From contig JAGNPA010000156.1 of the NCBI GenBank assembly GCA_017989885.1, positions 1 through 5,304 on the forward strand: a stretch of 5,304 nucleotides of DNA. The letters run 5' to 3'. A model generated the notes under the pieces. The model searched no databases and had not been told where the DNA came from. It saw only the letters and a program-made list of their open reading frames with translations. The first letter of the stretch is position 1, and each line of letters starts with the position of its first letter. Positions 5,188 to 5,304 of this stretch are shown piece after piece. This DNA is from Aquabacterium sp. GTDB lineage: Bacteria > Pseudomonadota > Gammaproteobacteria > Burkholderiales > Burkholderiaceae_C. The position numbers were made by a program, and so were the translations under genes.

Positions 5188-5304
5188 GAAATTCAACCGC
5201 ATGAGGCCAAGTATGGCACGAGTTTTGGGCCTCGAAACACGTTCGGCCAAGGAAGGTTGAGCGCTCGCTTGCCGCTCAATGGCAAGAGCTTGGGAGGCAG
5301 TATG
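5188..5304. other. Unassigned 117-bp tail, not part of the GMC gene
   Basis: After the premature stop at 5185-5187 the sequence no longer resembles a GMC gene in any frame. Several frames are open to the window edge. Plus frame 5205-5303 reads GQVWHEFWASKHVRPRKVER, then SLAAQWQELGRQY, and is the most protein-like. Plus frame 5188-5304 and a minus frame are also open. None is recognised. Local GC appears somewhat lower than in the flanking genes. The stretch could be a fragment of another gene or mobile element, or foreign sequence joined during assembly. Confidence 0.4.

Noticed and set aside
4180..5250. 356-codon minus-strand frame
   Set aside because: It runs antisense through ALDH, the hairpin repeats and the GMC gene. 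The LGTELKICP-like peptide in it is translation of the repeat.
1..5304. The window as a small circular element joining its two ends
   Set aside because: Reading the minus-strand transposase frame across a 1/5304 join gives one matching residue (Ala) and then unrelated residues and a stop; no end overlap is visible.
1..5304. CRISPR array, tRNA or rRNA genes
   Set aside because: No regularly spaced direct repeats, cloverleaf-like sequence or rRNA signatures were seen on either strand.

Overview
The window looks like chromosomal or plasmid DNA of a betaproteobacterium, most likely Burkholderiales and close to Comamonadaceae. The evidence is high GC, the near-canonical MnmG N-terminus, and hairpin repeats bounded by TTGGGGACAG, which I recall as common in that group. 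The placement is from memory of these families; no search was run.

Layout. Positions 1-700 (minus strand) hold the first ~190 codons of mnmG, a tRNA wobble-uridine modification enzyme. Near 128-136 the reading frame passes without a break into a piece of a Tn3-family transposase. A short region with a good minus-strand promoter for mnmG (763-791) separates it from a plus-strand NAD(P)H-dependent FMN reductase (825-1403). A 421-bp intergenic stretch follows. It holds a long imperfect inverted repeat (core 1451-1643), then a promoter-like pair (1687-1715) and a LysR-type T-N11-A palindrome (1722-1742).

Positions 1825-5187 hold four plus-strand genes: an HD-domain protein (1825-2412), a class II aldolase/adducin-like protein (2409-3164) overlapping it by ATGA, a coniferyl-aldehyde-dehydrogenase-like ALDH (3286-4728), and the N-terminal 119 codons of a GMC-family FAD oxidoreductase (4828-5187) that is cut short. 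The ALDH gene is tightly bracketed by inverted copies of a ~43-nt hairpin repeat (3229-3271 and 4727-4768), and a third copy follows at 4769-4811.

Interpretation. GMC plus ALDH is the usual pair for oxidising an alcohol through an aldehyde to an acid. The aldolase-like protein and the HD protein could act before or after this pair. The HD protein has the ligand spacing of the PhnZ/MIOX-type diiron HD oxygenases but not the phosphonate-contact residues I recall for PhnZ. If that holds, this is a small oxidative catabolic operon with an unknown substrate, and it is the best candidate for something undescribed here. Both ends of the window (about 1-130 and 5183-5304) carry sequence foreign to the gene they interrupt. 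This could be real rearrangement or an assembly chimera.
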